Shown piece after piece: positions 1 to 10,393 of a stretch of 64,000 nucleotides of DNA. Each line of letters begins with the position of its first letter. Positions within the stretch are counted from its first letter, which is position 1. Source of the stretch: Cycas panzhihuaensis (lineage: Eukaryota; Cycadophyta); NCBI GenBank assembly GCA_023213395.1, contig CM041465.1, forward strand, positions 237,839,741 through 237,903,740, in the 5' to 3' direction. The notes beneath the pieces are model-generated. The model ran no database searches and was not told where the DNA came from. It saw nothing but the letters and a program-made list of their open reading frames with translations. The position numbers and the translations under genes are program-made.

Positions 1-485
1 TGTCCCAGGTCCCACGGCGATCGGGGCCCTGCAGCAAAGATTGCGGTACCATGATCTTTGCCACAATGCGAATGGAAACCCCCTCGGGGGGTTTCCTGCC
101 AAAAATATCAAATAATTATTGTCTGTGGGCCACAACTAAGGCCACTAGGACTAGGGCTACCTAATGCCCTAGTCTCGCCTCTCTCTGGGTCAAATTTGGA
201 TCCCAGGAGGCCATTTCTCACCCATAAGGGGCCTATAAACTTACATAAAAGTAACAAAAAGCATTAAACTTCATAGCACGAGATGGGTTAGGTTTTCACT
301 GGATCTAGCCTGGCGCTCGCTATCTCGTCCCCATGGTCCTAACGATTGTCCTTTGGCTCTGATCTGATGGTCTGATCTCCCTCCGTGTGTGCCTCCAAAG
401 TTAGGTAGCGCTCCGCTGCATAAGGAGATGGCTCTGGATTCGCTTGAGAGCCCGTGAAAATGAATCATGTTTTCATCGATTTTCC

Positions 486-493
486 TTATATAG
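486..493 (+). promoter_or_regulatory. Conserved TATA box upstream of the RNase H relic
   Basis: The sequence TTCCTTATATAG is kept, with similar flanks, in inverted copy B at about 58249-58260. The surrounding spacer has diverged more. It lies about 200 bp before the first ATG that leads toward the RNase H frame. A dedicated promoter for that gene is inferred; no transcript evidence is available. Confidence 0.5.
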
Positions 494-687
494 TTGGGGA
501 CCTTGATGGATACTATCTCTATTTTCGCTCTCGTGATAGCCCTTTAGATCATCTCTTACCCTCGATCACCTTTGCCTTCTGGCCCTATCTCCCGTTGTAC
601 TCCCATAGCCTTCGTTTCGCTCTTTCTTGTGGATGCATTTATGGTACCTTGTCGATGCATTATTTTTCCTCGTAAGGCCCTTTTGTC

Positions 688-1533
688 TTGATTTGTATGC
701 CACTCCCATGCATGCCCACGTTTATACTCGTTTTGCCATCTTGGACTCATTTTTATAGCCTATTCCTGCCCCTAGGGTCTCTAAGGAGAATGCTCCCCTC
801 ATTCAGAGTCATTCTTTTCTTCCCAAAGCAACCTTTGGCACACCAGGGTGCCCTTTTTCTACTCGCTCTTAGCTAGTTGTTGGATAGCCTGCTCTCGTCC
901 TTGGGTAGCCTCATTGCTAGGTCCTCCTATCCTTTATGGTTATTTATTGCCTGCAATACGAGCATCCTTTTTTTGCTTTGACTCTTATATTATTGCATAT
1001 CTTCTCTACCGAGACATTTCCTTTTACCATCTATGACTCTCTTTATCTTTAACAACGACAGAAGCTGCGATAATCCTGGACCTTCTGCCACTGCATGGAT
1101 TCTTTGCAGCCCTTTTGGACATGATTTTTTGTGCTCTGAAATCTTTCTCCTCGAGGCCACCAATAATGAAGTCGAGTACACGGATGTTATTGAAGCCCTC
1201 ACTAATGCACTGTATTTCTATCACGGATCTATTGTTCTTCTTTGTGACTCCCAAGTGGTGGTGTCCCATCTCACTCAAGTTTACCAGGTGCGATGCCCTC
1301 ACTTGAGAGTCCTCGCTTTGACTGCGAGATCCCTATTAGCTAATTTATAATCTTTCGACATTTGGCACATTGCTTGGGCCCTCAACGCTGAGGCAGATAG
1401 CCTCGTTTACCTCATCCTTGAGCACTGCCTCCCTCTTCTTATTGATTGTCCCTGAGACTTGCCCAATCACTTTGTCACCCAAGTCTCAGCTTGTCATGTA
1501 GATCGCTTTACGATCTATCGCACCTCTGAAAGC
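688..1533 (+). pseudogene. Archaeal-type RNase H (aRNH) relic, copy A
   Basis: The RNase H domain runs from 1033 to about 1450. It shows NPGPSATAWIL, then ATNNEVEY with the catalytic Glu, then CDSQVVVSHLTQVYQVRCPHL with the third acidic residue, then ALNAEADSL with the last Asp. The first catalytic Asp is replaced (FNNDRS here, FTDNGS in copy B). A stop at 1348-1350 interrupts the frame and another follows in the C-terminal tail. An upstream reading block at 688-876 is conserved with 58054-57854 and may be the N-terminal part or a first exon; the link between them has stops. In the Tat lineage this second RNase H normally lies between the RT-linked RNase H and integrase. Here it sits about 340-430 bp from the PPT. 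Confidence 0.75.
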
Positions 1534-1860
1534 TAGCCGCTAATGAGGTTAAACTACGGTGACTACCAAGTTTTCTCATTCACCTGACATCCTCATGCAT
1601 ATCTCTTTGCATTTTCATGATGGGGGTAATCCCCTTATCCTTCTTAGCCTCCAGTCGATTCCCGTGTGGCACATAGGCAACCCCTACCCTATGTTATCTC
1701 CACCCGTGTCCTCGTATCCACGCATTCTGCCACGATACTTGTTGGCACCCTTGACTCCTCTTATGATCATGATTTATATATATACATACATATGTGCTAC
1801 TGACATCTTTGTTGCCAGCATTCACCATTACACCATGCTTCCAAGCAACGAGGCTCTGCA
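1534..1860 (+). other. 3' untranslated spacer between aRNH and PPT, copy A
   Basis: This stretch aligns by eye with 56735-57180 of copy B inverted, including the stretch that is TATATATACATACA here and a CA-rich microsatellite there. No reading frame of note is seen. It is the 3' UTR of the element. Confidence 0.5.
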
Positions 1861-1873
1861 GCCAAGGGGGCAA
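1861..1873 (+). other. Polypurine tract, copy A
   Basis: GCCAAGGGGGCAA lies directly before the LTR start TGTTTCCCAG. The equivalent in copy B reads GCCAAGGGGTAG before the same LTR start. It primes plus-strand DNA synthesis in LTR retrotransposons. Confidence 0.65.
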
Positions 1874-2725
1874 TGTTTCCCAGCTACCGAGATTGGATAT
1901 GGGCAGGTCGACTTAGGTAGGCTTAGGTATTCTTCTTCCTTTTCACTTGTACTATTTCTTTAGAAAGGTTGACAAAAGTGTTGCCACATTGCATGACTGC
2001 TTTCTGTATTTGTATGATCACTTTACATTCGTTGCCTGGTCATGCTGCTTGTCGTATTGTGAGCCTATGATGACCTAGTGGGACTGACCTTTCTATAAGG
2101 TAGGCATTCCCATGGCACTCTACAACCCTCTGCACTGTCTCCATACTGCCTTAAGCTTCATTTGATTTGTATGACCCATTCATGCATTGATTTTGAGCTC
2201 CTAGCACCTAGTTTCTGGGACCTTTATCCATTGATGCTCTTCTTGTCTTTGTCCACATGCATTCTGGACTGTCTTAGCCACCTAGACAAGAGGGCTTAGA
2301 AACTGGATCTATTTTTCCTAGATATTCTCCATTTCCCTATTCTCTTATAGTCTATAGAATTAAGGGCAAAGTCATTTTTTGCTCTTCCAGCCCGAAAGAT
2401 AAAGTGGAAGAGGGATTGCATTCTTTCCCTAGTTGTTCATTCGGTTCTTTAGAATCCCCAGTCCTTCTGTGCGTTGGTCTAAGATCATCTTGGATTTGAT
2501 GTCCAGTCCCCCCCTATACAATGAGATGAATGAATAGGGGCGTGACCCATGGCAGCATCTTCAGTGCTTCCTGTTGCTTGAAAGCAGTAGAGATTATCTC
2601 AGATTCTATGACGTCCAGTCCCCCCACTATGGTTTATGCAGTCCCAGGCCTACCACATCACCTCTTAAGGCCTCTAGAACCCAGATTTTTGCCATTTTGG
2701 CTTTCTTGTCCTGCACCACTGTAAA

Positions 2726-2757
2726 CTTAGTGGTACCATGAAGTTTATCGCGGTGCG
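2726..2757 (+). promoter_or_regulatory. GGTACC-centred dyad motif in LTR A
   Basis: GTGGTACCATGAAGTTTATC followed by GCGGTG lies about 130 bp upstream of the LTR TATA box. Close variants occur in LTR D (44118-44145), in LTR B (56130-56200), at the left edge of the window (about 45-75) and next to the divergent promoter region at 58690-58785. A cis-regulatory role is inferred from repetition and position only. Confidence 0.35.
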
Positions 2758-2882
2758 ACTATTGTCAGTTATTTTTTTAAAACTGCATGGTAATTCTCGC
2801 ATTTCCCACAGAATCGCCATGTGGCCTCGCATCCACCTTAGCCCTATTCACACCCTATTTGCTTGTTTAGGGCTGGGATGGG

Positions 2883-2889
2883 TATAAAT
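2883..2889 (+). promoter_or_regulatory. TATA box of LTR A
   Basis: GGGTATAAATCTC lies about 1.0 kb into the LTR. LTR B has TATAAAG at the homologous place (55997-56003, minus). LTR D has the decayed CATAAAA at about 44273. This is the likely genomic-RNA promoter, so U3 is about 1 kb. Confidence 0.5.
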
Positions 2890-4866
2890 CTCAAAACCCT
2901 CATCATTTTACCTCTCTTAGATCACTTTTGGCTCTTCAACATAACCGCTTCTTGCTGTAATTTCTGGTGCTCCTCTCTTCTTTCTATAGGTGCATTTGCA
3001 GGCCTGTGTTTCCTACAATTCTAGGCCAAGATCTGCCTGCAACAAACTTCTTCTATGGTGAGAAGCTTTCGTTCGGGTATATCAAGTAAGTTTTTAGTGT
3101 TGTTCTTCTCCAACTTGCCCAACAAGTATCCCTTTAAGCTATCTCTTGGGATATCTCCTGTAAAACCCTTGCAAGAGTCCTCTTTTCCACTGGTTGCAGG
3201 GGCAGACCTACCCTATATCAGCCCAGCAAGTCCTACAAACCTATTTCTCAGGATTTGTGGTATGTTATCTCTATGTTAGACCTATTTCTTGACTTATTTA
3301 CTTGCTTTCTTCAGGTTTGATTGTAGAAAAGCTTGTTTTTATTGAGTTTGGCTTGTTGCTTTAAGGTTTTCACCTTCCCTCTACTAGTTCTCCTTAAGGG
3401 AGTAGCAAGAAAATAACTGCAAAGGTTGGGTGAAGAGAGTAAGGCAGGGGCAACCCCCACTTAGTCCTACTCTCCAATGGCAATCCCCTTCCCACATTTT
3501 CTTCTCTTGCTCCATGCTCCTCTTGGGTTAATTAGGAGTTGGTGAGCCTTAGGCCTGCGCTGGATTATCAGTGTATGCAGCCCCTTGCTGTGTTGATTCC
3601 AAGCTTGCACGCTTATTATTTGGACCCCCGTAGTGTCGCTAATATTGTTGGGTATCCCTTGAAAATATTAGTAAGGGTTTGTGCATCGGATTACTGTCCA
3701 TAGTAACTCCGTGCCTTGGACATTTCCCCAATGCTTTGTCACTTTTATCCTTGTATTTCTTGGCTATCATTAGTTTTCTTTTACCCTCGTCTTGTTGTGC
3801 TAGAGAGTTGTGTGGAGAACATAGCAGAGGGTTAGCCATCCTGAGGCTTCCCTTCACTCTATGTTGCTTGATGTACATGCTTACTTGAGAGGGAATTTTG
3901 GAGCTCCTTTTGTAGCAGTTATTTTCCTAACATTTCAACACATACATTACACATATACTTGCATATATATAGCTTTTCTTTTACAGCCCCTTCTTAGAAG
4001 GGATAAGCCCTTGTATATGTAGGTTGGTGTGGTTCTTTCTCGCAAAGGTATAAAGCATCTGGATCTAGGTAAGATCTATCGTCTTTTCCCCGTGCTTTTG
4101 CTTTCTTTCATTCTGCTTCTTTTCACAAAGGGGAAGGTAAGGAAGCCCCCATCGTTTGTGTCAAATTTGGTTACCCATCCATCCATTGGTATAAGGACGT
4201 GCGTTGCATGTGGGTGAGGTCTCCTATCAGCTGCTACACCTCCTGGGTATGAACATCATCCTTTTGACCCACCCATTTCCCTTTTCAGTTTTATTTAGAA
4301 TCTATGTTCTAGCTAAGTAAGTCACATAAAAGTAAAAAGGTGAATTGTATTGTCTGTTTGCACTTGTATGCTTGCATGTCATATGCTTAACTCATATAGG
4401 AAAAGGACGTTATAGGAAACCCCCTCTTCCCTTTCCTTTTCCTACTAAACCTAATATACCCTTTTGGTTCATTCAATTAGGTATTGCTTACTTGCATGTG
4501 TAACACTTGCCCCCTTTTCCTTTTTAGTTTGTTTCTTGAATCATTAAAGGAAAATTTGGCTTATGTGTCTCCCTTTCCCTCTCACACTCTCTCCTCCTCT
4601 TGGTCCTATTTGCTTGACCAAATAGCTAAGAGAAACTTGACTATATTGTAGGCTTTCGCTTACCTTACCCACGTCCATTTCCCTCCATCATAGGGAAACC
4701 TTTGAGGATTCCTCTTCTTCTCTTCTAGCCATCCAAGGGTAGGAGGACCTTCCTCTCGAGTCTATCCAGGCTACTCTCCCTGTATGCTCTCTACCTTTCC
4801 CATATTAGGGGCCACTTTGAGGTAGTTGAGTATCATTCGGAGGTCTCAAACTCGCACTCCGGTGCA

Positions 4867-4885
4867 TGAGGCGCCCTACGTGGTA
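4867..4885 (+). other. Primer binding site, copy A
   Basis: TGAGGCGCCCTACGTGGTA follows the LTR end directly. Copy B has TGGACACCCTATGTGGGTG at the same place. Both resemble the TGGCGCCC...GTGGG type of PBS known from plant Tat elements. The tRNA is not assigned. Confidence 0.45.
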
Positions 4886-4909
4886 CTTTCTTTACTTGTA
4901 GTTTTCATC

Positions 4910-5185
4910 CACACCTTCGATATCATCATCAACCATCATTACTCCTATTGAGCATAGTGATTATCCCATAGACGCACATCTAGGTCCTAATCATATACTA
5001 GAAGCCTTAAGCATCAAAACCTCACCTACATTTGAATATAAGTTAGAGGTTAGTGGCATGACATATCACAACTTTTTGCCAAGTCTATATTAGGCCTCAT
5101 TCTTGTATCATTACTTATAATAATTCTTCATAGTTATGGAGAAATACTTAATCATTGCTTAACTTCTCATCATAGCATTTGTTTC
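4910..5185. other. Unassigned 276 bp between copy A and C1
   Basis: No frame or repeat was recognised. It may be 5' sequence of the older copia element H, whose 5' LTR was not found anywhere in the window, or older flanking DNA. Confidence 0.3.
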
Positions 5186-5834
5186 TGTTAGCTATTATGA
5201 CAACAATGGTTGGAGCCTTAAATTTTGGCATGTTGGCAGCGCAGTTTCCCCTCCAAACCTTTCTCGGGGGGTTCTAAGATGGGTGGGAGGCCCCCTTGGC
5301 CAGGGGGATGCAGGGGGGCATGGAACGTCCCCTGCTAAGAAGAGGTTCAAGGGGGATAGCCCCTGACCTAAAAAATTAGCACTGGAAACTATATTAAATT
5401 GTAAAGAGAATCAGGGTCATTTGATAAAAATACCTTAGATTCTATGGTCAAGATTTGTGCTATGTATGATCCACTTATGTAGACCTATTTAGGGCATATT
5501 TCTTTATGTTGAGGTTGTTCAATGTATTGTGAGTAGGGCAGTAACTAGTTGTTGTTGCTGAGAGCACTCTGCTACTGGTTATGTACATTATCTATATTCT
5601 ATGACAATAAAGATCGATACCTTTCCTGTATGGATGTTTCCCTAGCATACTGCTGGGGTTTTATGATGTTATATCGGGTGTATATTTTATGCTTAGCTTT
5701 CTTGTTCATTTTATTGTTTTATCTCTAGTTTAAGAACTTGCATGTAATTTTAGTTTCGATTCCTATAACTAGTTGCAAGAATAGTATAGATCTTTATGGT
5801 GGTTTCAGGGTATTGGGACCTTATCATCTCAACA
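5186..5834 (+). repeat. C1 5' LTR (649 bp)
   Basis: It begins TGTTAGCTATTATG and ends CATCTCAACA, giving TGTT/AACA termini. Minus-strand copies lie at 10394-11039, 21560-22239, 25369-26014 and 29406-30047. A G-run cluster at about 5266-5320 is the most variable part of the LTR. Confidence 0.85.
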
Positions 5835-5836
5835 AG

Positions 5837-5849
5837 TGGTATTAGAGCC
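5837..5849 (+). other. C1 primer binding site (tRNA-iMet)
   Basis: TGGTATTAGAGCC lies two bases after the LTR. It is the usual initiator-Met PBS TGGTATCAGAGCC with one C-to-T change. Confidence 0.85.
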
Positions 5850-5906
5850 ACTTTTATTTTTGCAATGAGTTTGTGAAGGTTTTGGTGTCAACTTTCTCTA
5901 CACCAA

Positions 5907-6692
5907 ATGGTGAAGCTAGTAAGTAAAAAGTTTGAGATGGAGAAATTCAATGGCAAGAATAACTTCGAGTTGTAAAAACTGAAAGTATATGATGTTTTTA
6001 TACAACAGGATTTGTGCAGAGCTCTTACAGGAAAAATTATGAAACCCGCAGGGATGGACGATGATGAATAGGATGATCTAGATAAAAAGGCTCTTAGCAT
6101 AATATGATTGTGCTTGGCAGATGAAGTTCTATTTAAAATCACAATGGAGTAGACAACAACAGGATTATGGACTCGGTTGGAAGGCCTGTATATGACTAAA
6201 TCAGTGACAAATCAAATCTACTTGAAGAGGCAGTTGTACTCATTATGAATAAAGGAAGGTACAAAAATTGCTAACCATTTAAATATTTTCAATACTCTTA
6301 TTTGTCAGTTGACTAGTATCAATATTAAAACTGAGGATGAGGACAAGGCTATTACCTTGTTATGCTCATTACCAGAATTCTAGGATAATATTGTTATCTC
6401 AATTAGTTTTAGCACTACAGATGAATTAGAATATGATTATGTTGTGAATACTTTACTGATGGAAGAAGTACAGAGGAATTCTAGTCTTAAAACCTCCATA
6501 CCAGAAGCTATGACATTAAGGGGTAGAACAATTAATAAAGGACAAAGCTCCAGGGATACATCGAGGTCAAAGTCAAAAGGTAAGAAGAGTAAGCTTAGGT
6601 GTTGGCACTGTAATAAGACCGGTCACCTCAAGAAGGATTGCTACAAAAGGAAGGAGTTCCAGAAAAAGGAAGATCCTGCCAAGGAGGTGAAT
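5907..6692 (+). pseudogene. C1 gag (nucleocapsid) pseudogene
   Basis: The frame starts at ATG 5907 (MVKLVSKKFEMEKFNG) and holds one frame to 6692 with several point stops. The N-terminus is the copia gag domain, with GLWTRLEGLYMTKSVTNQIY, and HLNIFNTLICQL follows. A basic linker precedes an intact CX2CX4HX4C zinc knuckle, CWHCNKTGHLKKDC, at 6600-6641. Of the copies in this window only C1 keeps both the start codon and the zinc ligands. The next frame, protease, is displaced by a one-base deletion near 6700. Confidence 0.85.
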
Positions 6693-6696
6693 TAGG

Positions 6697-9140
6697 TGGA
6701 GTTAATCAAGGTACGGATGATGATGTCTTGGTTGCTTATAATATTTCTCATTATCACCTTGACTGGTTATTAGATTCAAGTGCTTTGCACCACATGTATC
6801 CACACAAGAGTTGGTTCTCATCATACCAACCTCTTGATGGTGGTGATGTGCTTATGGGAAATGAAGTTTCTTGTAAGATAGTGGGCATTGGTAATATCAG
6901 AATTAAGATGTTCGATGGGGTAGTGAGAACATTAACTAAGGTTAGACATGTACCTGATCTAAAAAGGAATCTGATTTCCTTGGGTGAACTAAATTTGGGT
7001 GGTTTTAAGCATGTAGGTCATGAAAGAGTCCTAAAGGTGTCAAAGGGCGCCTTGGTTGTTATGAAAGCCTTAAAGAAAGGAAACCTTTATATATTAATGG
7101 GAAGTATAGATGTCAGTCATGTAGCTACAACATTAAAGACTACAGAAGATCCAGCACAGTTATGGCATCAGAGACTTGGGTACATGAGTGAGAGAGGACT
7201 TAAGGTGCTGATAAACTGTAAGTTACTTCCTAACTTGCAACTTTCAGTTTTAGCTTTCTATAAACATTGTGGTTTTGGAAAACAGTGTAGACTCGGGTTT
7301 AAAGTAGGGAGTCACACTAGTAAAGGTGTTCTGGATTATATACATTCAGATGTGTGGGGACTAGCCCCTAAAATATCTTGTGGAGGATCATTGTACTTTA
7401 TCACATTTATAGATGATTACTCTAGGAAGGTATGGGTCTATTTTTTGAAAAGGAAATATGAAGTTTTTAGTGTGTTTAAGTAGTTCAAGGCTCGAGTTGA
7501 GAACAACACTAGTAAGTCAATCAAATATTTAAGAAGTGACAATAGAGGTAAGTTCAACTCCTTGGAGTTTGAGAACTATTACAGAGAAGCTGGGATCAAA
7601 ATATACAAGACCACTAGCTATACTCTGTAACAAAATAGAATTGTTGAGTGTATGAATATGACAGTCTTAGAAAGAGCAAGAAGCATGTTAAGTAATACTA
7701 GAGTGGAGCAAAGCTTGTGGGTAGAACATGTTCAAACAGCTTGCTATTTGGTAAATAGGTCACCATCATTTGTAAAGGTTGACAAATACAGGGCAAGACT
7801 GGTGGCTAAAGGCTTTGCATAGAAAGCAGGTATTGACTTTCATTAGATCTTTTCACTAGTTGTCAAATTTGTTTCAATTCGAGTACTGTTAGCATTGGTA
7901 GCTTCTCTTGATTTGGAGTTGGAGCAGTTAGATGTAAAAACATCTTTTCTACATGGAGATTTAGATGAGGAGACATATATGGATCAACCAGAAGGGTTTG
8001 TACAGGATGACAGAAAAAGACTTGTTTGCAGGCTCAAGAAATCATTATATGGCCTGAAGCAATCTCCCAAGTAATGGTACAATAAGTTTGATACCTTCAT
8101 GGAGAGCCAAAATTTTAAAAGAAGTGAGTATAATCATTGTGTTTACTTTAAATTTATGGACAATGGCTTATTCATTATCTTGGTATTGTATATTGATGAC
8201 ATGCTAGTTGCAAGCAAGAGCATGGAAGAAATCAATAAGTTAAAGGCTCAATTGGCTAGGACTTTTGATATGAAGGATTTAAGAGCTATAAAATAAATCT
8301 TAGGTATGGAGATACATAGAGATAGGAAAAATAGTAAGCTATGGTTATCATAGCAGAAATATACGAAGAAGGTGTTAACCAGGTTTGGTATGGAAAATGT
8401 AAAACCAGTGAGTATCCCATTAGCTTCCCATTTCAAGCTTTCTTTGAGTATGAGTCCTAGTAATGAAGAAGAAAAGGATTATATGTCTCGTGTGCCTTAT
8501 GCCAGTGTAGTAGGAAGTTTGATGTATGCCATGGTATGTATAAGACCTGACATTTCACATGTAGTCTGTGTAGTTAGCAGGTTTATGGAATATCTAGGAA
8601 AGGAATATTGGGCAGTAGTGAAATGGGTGCTTCAGTATTTGAGAGGCACAAGTGACTATTGCATCACCTTTGGAGGTACAGATAATCATGTTTGTGGATA
8701 TGTTGATTCAGACTTTGCAGGAGATTTGGATAAGAGAAGGTCTACTGTAGGTTATGTATTCACTCTTACAAATGGTCTAGTTAGTTGGATGTCAAAATTA
8801 CAGAGCAAAATTGCATTATCAACTACAAAAGCTGAATATGTTACTGCAACATATGCTTGTAAAGAAGTAATATGGTTACAGGGTCTATTGGTTGAACTTG
8901 GAAGGAAACATGAAAAGGTAAAGGTATTTTGTGATAGTCAAAGTGCCATTTACTTAGCCAAGAATCTAACTTATCATAATAGAACAAATCATATTACTCT
9001 TAAGTACCATTTTGTTAGATAGGTTGTGGAAGCAGGTGAAGTGGCAGTTGAGAAGGTTGATATAAAACATAATTGTGCTGATATGTTCATAAAACTAGTA
9101 CTATTAGAGAAGTTCAAATGGTATTTGACTTCTCTTGGCT
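6697..9140 (+). pseudogene. C1 pol (PR-IN-RT-RNase H) pseudogene
   Basis: Protease has DWLLDSSALHHM, where the family DSGA is changed to DSSA. The integrase zinc region is LWHQRLGYMSERGLK...YKHCGFGKQ, with the second His lost. The integrase core follows at 7330-7660 (LDYIHSDVW, FIDDYSRKVWVYF, YLRSDNRG). At about 7770 the text jumps from NRSPSF to DKYRARLVAKGF, removing the integrase C-terminus and RT start. RT has LYIDDML at 8189-8200. RNase H has CGYVDSDFAGD, KAEYVTATYACKEVIWL and VFCDSQSAI. Stops occur throughout. The frame ends at FKWYLTSLGL, where it is fused to the cut 3' LTR. Confidence 0.85.
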
Positions 9141-9446
9141 TGAGTAGGGCAATGACTAGTTGTTGTTGCTGAGAGCACTCTACTACTAATTATGTACATT
9201 ATCTCCATTATGTGACAATAAAGATCAATACCTTTTCTTGTGTGGATGTTTCCCTAGCACGCTGTCAGGATTTTACCACGTTATATCGGGTGTACATTTT
9301 ATGCTTGGCTTTCTTGTTCATTTTATTATTTTATCTCTAGTTTAAAAACTTGCATGTAATTTTAGTTTTGATTCCTATAACTAGTTGCAAGAATAGTTTA
9401 GATCTTAGTGGTAGTTTTAGGGTATTGGTACCTTGTTATCTCAATA
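9141..9446 (+). repeat. C1 3' LTR remnant
   Basis: It matches the 5' LTR from about 5530 to the end. The PPT and the first about 345 bp of the LTR are missing, with a few shared bases (TGAGTAGGGC) at the junction. It ends TCTCAATA, where CA has become TA. Confidence 0.8.
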
Positions 9447-10393
9447 ATTTCTGCATCACTGCTATGTTAGGTATACCAGCCACATGTGTCAATGGTACAT
9501 ACTTCTATCATCTCTTTTACTTATTTATCATTACTATATCATCTCAATTTAAGCAAAATATCAACTGTATATTGAATGGTAAAAAAATTGAGATTTATGG
9601 TACACTAAAGTTTAAAATGCTGCAAAGTATGAAGGCCTTTAGAGAGCCCACTTACATTGTACACCTATCATATATGTAATAATTACAACACTTGCTTCCA
9701 GTGGAACTGCTCTAATAGCTCCTATAGATGTCATAATCAAACTATAATGGGAGATAGATGATGAAAAGATTCGTACAATAATTCTATTGGTTATTTATCA
9801 CTCCTTATATAACTTAATTAATGAAGAACAACATGATACAACCTAGAAGGTCCTTGAAGTTCTCAAGAAGAACTTTGATACCAAGTTAGACTTAGAATTT
9901 GTTTATTTTGTTTTGAAAATGAACAAATTAAAAATGTAGAAGGGACGAGCTCATGAGATAATAAATCTCCTTCAACCAATAAAACATGCAATTAACAAAG
10001 ATTTTAAGACCTACTGCATCACTTGGATATTCTTGATCCAATTATGTCTATATATCCCTGATTATAAAAACTTACTTGGAAGACTTCAATCTAGTGGAAC
10101 ATTAAATACACTCAACTTCGAAGCACTTGCTGAAAAGTTTATAGAATTTGACAAGACATTTGATAGCAACTTTGTAGTCTCTAACTCTCTTCCAGATGCA
10201 ACCTTTGAGGTGGAAGAAGAAGCTTACTACATAAAAGATTAAGGTCCCTCTCATGGTAGAGAAAACAACTAAGCAAGAGGAAGAGGAAGAAATATAGGAA
10301 ATCATCTATAAGGTCAACTAAACCGTTAGTCATAGCCTTAACAGTCTCAAGGCCAAAGGCCACCTCAACAAAAATCAAGATAGTCAGACCAAC
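9447..10393 (+). pseudogene. Copia element H, gag fragment
   Basis: This is a divergent copia gag. It reads EVLKKNFDTKLDLEFVYFVL, then HEIINLLQPIKHAINKDFK, and after a frame change LYIPDYKNLLGRLQSSGTLN and NFEALAEKFIEFDKTF (10033-10242). Short stops and frameshifts are frequent. The zinc knuckle of the same element lies 19.7 kb away at about 30090, so the array at 10394-30047 entered the gag gene. No LTR of this element was found upstream. Confidence 0.6.

Larger units (their letters stand above)
1874..4866 (+). repeat. Tat-type LTR, copy A (2993 bp)
   Basis: The LTR starts TGTTTCCCAG and ends in CA just before a PBS-like sequence. Inverted copy B gives 2983 bp between the same landmarks, and copy D gives 3223 bp. 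Shared landmarks include the GGTACC dyad, a TATA box and blocks such as GGCCTGCGCTGGATTATCAG. Short frames inside it are not conserved. A 16 bp block (G-A-[T/C]-GTCCAGTCCCCCC) occurs at about 2498 and again at about 2610, part of a stretch of about 290 bp that B lacks. Confidence 0.7.
1..4909 (+). mobile_element. Tat-type Ty3/gypsy element, copy A (3' part, LTR, PBS)
   Basis: This stretch matches 53.7-58.7 kb in inverted orientation over its whole length, in the same order: spacer with a TATA box, RNase H relic, PPT, LTR, PBS. The window begins inside the element, so gag and pol are not seen. An LTR with a PPT upstream and a PBS downstream belongs to two elements at once, so this is a junction of tandem copies sharing an LTR. 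Homology to copy B stops about 25 bp after the PBS. The Tat assignment rests on the archaeal-type RNase H, the long LTR and the gag type of the related copies B and D. Confidence 0.75.
5186..9446 (+). mobile_element. Tnt1/Tork-like Ty1/copia element C1
   Basis: The order is 5' LTR, initiator-Met PBS, gag, protease, integrase, RT, RNase H and a partial 3' LTR, as in Ty1/copia. The flanks are GTTTC on the left and ATTTC on the right, a probable 5 bp target duplication with one change. Three damages stand out. About 690 bp of the integrase C-terminus to RT start are missing near 7770. The 3' LTR lacks its first 345 bp and the PPT. A one-base loss separates the gag and protease frames near 6700. 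The same family forms the minus-strand array at 10394-30047. Confidence 0.85.
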
